Shown: positions 13,864 through 16,072 of the stretch, in pieces
How positions within the stretch are numbered: the stretch's first letter is position 1
How the letters are laid out: every line of letters starts with the position of its first letter
NCBI GenBank assembly: GCA_023424865.1
Contig: JAFADM010000435.1
Span: 1 to 16,072, forward strand
Direction of reading: 5' to 3'
DNA length: 16,072 nt
Source of the DNA: Bacillota bacterium
GTDB lineage: Bacteria; Bacillota_A; Clostridia; DSM-8532
Program-made: the position numbers and the translations under genes
The notes under the pieces: generated by a model
What the model saw: only the letters and a program-made list of their open reading frames with translations
What the model was told of the DNA's origin: nothing
The model's database searches: none

Positions 13864-13939
13864 TCAAGGCAAACGCATAGAAATTACAGACCTTTAAGAA
13901 AAAGCGCGTTTGCCTTGAACATTTTGTCAGCTTTTTCTT
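13864..13939 (-). repeat. Interlocked perfect inverted repeats at the GH42 gene 3' end
   Basis: Two perfect dyads overlap in an ABA'B' order. Arm pair one: 13896-13905 with 13930-13939 (10 bp, AAGAAAAAGC type), its outer arm inside the last codons of the beta-galactosidase gene. Arm pair two: 13864-13876 with 13906-13918 (13 bp, core AAGGCAAACGC). The inner arms abut with no spacer. As RNA they could form a pseudoknot, or alternate. The first stem ends in GCTTTTTCTT, so it may terminate the GH42 transcript. Confidence 0.6.
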
Positions 13940-15990
13940 GATAGTATGGAAAAGCCGAAAGGCTTAAGCTCAACCTTGCCGTTTTCAGGCTTCTCACCTT
14001 CCAGACGGGTATATTCCCTTGAGTCCAGAGGTACGGTTTTAACCTCATTGGTAAAATTCATGACAAAAACGTAATCCTTTTCGCCGTCTGTTCGGCTCAT
14101 AACGCTGATGCCCTCCTGAACCGGAACCTCCAGAATGGACTTGATTTCCGTCTCTTTAACCACACCGGCGTAGAAATCCTTAAGGAATGTCCCATCGGAA
14201 CGGAAGGCAATATAATAGGCCTTGCCCTTGCCATAGCTGTTAACTGTCACCGCGGGACGACCGGCATAAAAATCCTCCTCATAGGAAGCCAGAACCTTTG
14301 CGGTTTGGGCGTGGGAAAGCTCGCAAAGCTCAACGGCCCTGTAGCTGCCGGTAAGGCCCAGGCTGTTTCCGGAAGTAAAGCTTACGGCATTGGACTCATG
14401 ATCGTAAAGGGGATCGATTTCTTCAGCCCAGATGCCCATTACCTCCTTTAAAGGGCCAGGGAAGCCGCCTAAATGGCAGAGATCATTCTCATCCACATTG
14501 CCGGTTAGATAAGTGCCTACGAAAGTGCCCCCTTCTTTTACAAATGCACTGATTTTCCCGGCGATATCGGTCCGTGTCATGTAAAGCATGGGAGCGACGA
14601 CCAGCTTGTAGCCGGAAAGATCGCCTTCCATATCAAGGACGTCCACAGGAATTCCTGCGCTTCTAAGCGCCTGATAGTGGGCATTGCAGGTTGCGGGATA
14701 GCCCCTTTCACCCTGTTTGAGGTACTGCATGTCGTCAATAGCCCAGCGGTTTTCCCAGTCATAGATAATAGCTGCGGAGGCATCTACACCGGAACCGATA
14801 ATGGGATCCAGTTTTGCCAGAATGGCACCCAGCTCGCTTACTTCCTTGAAAACCCTGTTATGCTCGTGGCCGCAGTGATCCACCACCGCACCGTGGAATT
14901 TTTCCGAGGATCCCCGGCTCTTGCGCCATTGGAAGTATTGAACGGTGTCCGAACCGTGCGCCACAGCCTGGAGAGAGGAAAGAATATGCATGCCGGGCTT
15001 TTTCAGCTTGCCCACCTTCTGCCAGTTGGTAGCACTGGGTGTGCTTTCCATAAGCATGAAGGGCTTGCCGTTTTTAAGGCCCCGGTTGAGGTCGTGAAGA
15101 AAGGCAATATCATCGGCCAGATCCCAATCCTTCTTTTCTCCGTGCCACAGAGGGTAGCTGTCCCAGGAAACCACATCCAGGGAAGGTGACATTTTAAAGT
15201 AATTCAAGCCAGGATAAGTGCCCATCATATTGGTGGTTGCGGGAACGTTGGGGGTTATGGCTCTGAGGGGTTCCAGCTCATGCTTCATAAAATCCAGGGT
15301 TTGATAAGTTACAAAACGTTTCCAGTCCAGGTTCAGGCCATGAACAGAGCGTTCCCCACGGGGGGACGGGGATTCAAGCTGGCTCCAATCGGTGTAGATA
15401 TGGCTCCAGAAGGTAGTCCACCAGGCCTTGTTAAGCTTATCCAAATCATTGTCATATTTTTTCTTAAGCCATTCACGGAAGGCGTCCTGACAAAGATCAC
15501 AGTGGCATTCGCCGCCGTACTCATTGGACAGATGCCACACTAGAAGTGCAGGATGATCCTTATAGCGCTCAGCAAGCTTGGTGTTCATGATCTTTACCTT
15601 TTCCCGGTAAACCGGTGAGGTAAAGCAATGGTTGTGCCTTGCCCCATGAAGGTTACGGTGCCGGGAGGAATCCACCCTAAGCACCTCGGTGTATTTCTGT
15701 GACATCCAGGCAGGACGGGCCCCGCTGGGAGTTGCCAGGACGGCATAAGCGTTATTGGCTGCGAGCTTGTCCATAATCTCGTCCAGCCAGTCGAAGGTGA
15801 AGCGGCCTTCCTCCGGTTCCAGTGCCGTCCACGAAAAAATACCCACCGACATGGTATTGCAGCCGGCAAGCTTCATAAGGCGCATATCCTCGTCCCAGAT
15901 TTCCTTCATATGCTTCCACTGATCCGGATTGTAGTCGCCTCCGTGAAGAAAATGAGGAAACTTAGGATTGATAGGTCCATAGGTTTTCAT
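13927..15990 (-). CDS. Beta-galactosidase, glycoside hydrolase family 42
   Basis: A 687-residue enzyme of normal GH42 length that hydrolyses terminal beta-galactosides by a retaining mechanism. The catalytic (beta/alpha)8 barrel fills residues 1-385. The acid/base is Glu157 in LSNEYGG and the nucleophile is Glu315 in FMLMESTPS. Cys122, Cys162, Cys164 and Cys167 (HNHC and ECHCDLC) form the zinc site typical of many family members. A trimerisation domain (about 390-600) and a small C-terminal beta domain follow. There is no signal peptide, so it acts in the cytoplasm on imported oligosaccharides. GAGGGG 8 bases before the ATG at 15990 supports the start. No transporter or regulator adjoins within the window; upstream partners may lie beyond 16072. 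The upstream 82 bases are AT-rich with only weak promoter-like hexamers. Confidence 0.96.
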   Translation of the reverse strand: MKTYGPINPKFPHFLHGGDYNPDQWKHMKEIWDEDMRLMKLAGCNTMSVGIFSWTALEPEEGRFTFDWLDEIMDKLAANNAYAVLATPSGARPAWMSQKYTEVLRVDSSRHRNLHGARHNHCFTSPVYREKVKIMNTKLAERYKDHPALLVWHLSNEYGGECHCDLCQDAFREWLKKKYDNDLDKLNKAWWTTFWSHIYTDWSQLESPSPRGERSVHGLNLDWKRFVTYQTLDFMKHELEPLRAITPNVPATTNMMGTYPGLNYFKMSPSLDVVSWDSYPLWHGEKKDWDLADDIAFLHDLNRGLKNGKPFMLMESTPSATNWQKVGKLKKPGMHILSSLQAVAHGSDTVQYFQWRKSRGSSEKFHGAVVDHCGHEHNRVFKEVSELGAILAKLDPIIGSGVDASAAIIYDWENRWAIDDMQYLKQGERGYPATCNAHYQALRSAGIPVDVLDMEGDLSGYKLVVAPMLYMTRTDIAGKISAFVKEGGTFVGTYLTGNVDENDLCHLGGFPGPLKEVMGIWAEEIDPLYDHESNAVSFTSGNSLGLTGSYRAVELCELSHAQTAKVLASYEEDFYAGRPAVTVNSYGKGKAYYIAFRSDGTFLKDFYAGVVKETEIKSILEVPVQEGISVMSRTDGEKDYVFVMNFTNEVKTVPLDSREYTRLEGEKPENGKVELKPFGFSILSRKS

Positions 15991-16072
15991 TTTGACATCC
16001 CCTCGCTACGTATTTAATATTCCTATTATTGTGGCGGGCAAAAGTATTACAATTTTGATATTGGTATGTAAG

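Noticed and set aside
14677..15189. 170-codon forward ORF inside the GH42 gene
   Set aside because: Antisense to conserved catalytic sequence, no ribosome site and no domain; a shadow.
1..16072. CRISPR arrays, tRNA genes, insertion sequences, attachment sites
   Set aside because: No regularly spaced repeats, no cloverleaf with TTCRA-type T-arm, and no transposase or integrase coding sequence were seen on either strand.

Overview
The window looks like chromosome from an anaerobic or facultative low-GC Gram-positive bacterium, most likely a member of Clostridia. The reasons are strong AAGGAGG-type ribosome binding sites, AT-rich intergenic DNA with intrinsic terminators, a CD3324-like regulatory domain, a six-helix methyl-accepting protein and a divergent class II lysyl-tRNA synthetase. 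No tRNA, rRNA, CRISPR array, insertion sequence or phage gene was seen. The species cannot be named from this sequence alone.

Positions 1-4331 have an accessory character. They hold the 3' part of an APH-fold kinase, a reverse-strand pair of unrecognised genes joined by a GTGA overlap, a VOC/glyoxalase-fold protein, a small basic ORF with its own ribosome site and terminator, and a gene that appears to fuse a CD3324/Mor-type helix-turn-helix domain to a second APH-like kinase.

Positions 4399-9787 are read on the reverse strand. They hold a six-helix chemotaxis-type receptor without an evident extracellular sensor domain, an SDR oxidoreductase followed by two or three hairpins, and an apparent three-gene envelope operon: xpaC-like, then a degenerate LemA-like protein, then a TPM-domain protein with a long Gly/Ser/Arg/His-rich tail.

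Positions 9933-11962 hold a LysR regulator divergent from a solitary glyceraldehyde-3-phosphate dehydrogenase gene. Their shared intergenic region carries two repeated motifs lying over a good sigma-A promoter, so the regulator probably controls gap and itself.

Positions 12062-15990 hold a divergent lysS and a GH42 beta-galactosidase, both on the reverse strand. The 386 bases between them are the most unusual part of the window. They contain an extended -10 promoter, a series of perfect inverted repeats (13, 12, 10 and 9 bp), a GNRA-loop hairpin and two tandem strong terminators before the lysS ribosome site. I read this as a structured non-coding RNA or an attenuating leader. It matches no riboswitch class I could recognise by eye.

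Several starts are set inside longer open frames because the ribosome site clearly favours an internal codon (MCP, SDR, TPM, LemA-like, XpaC, lysS).
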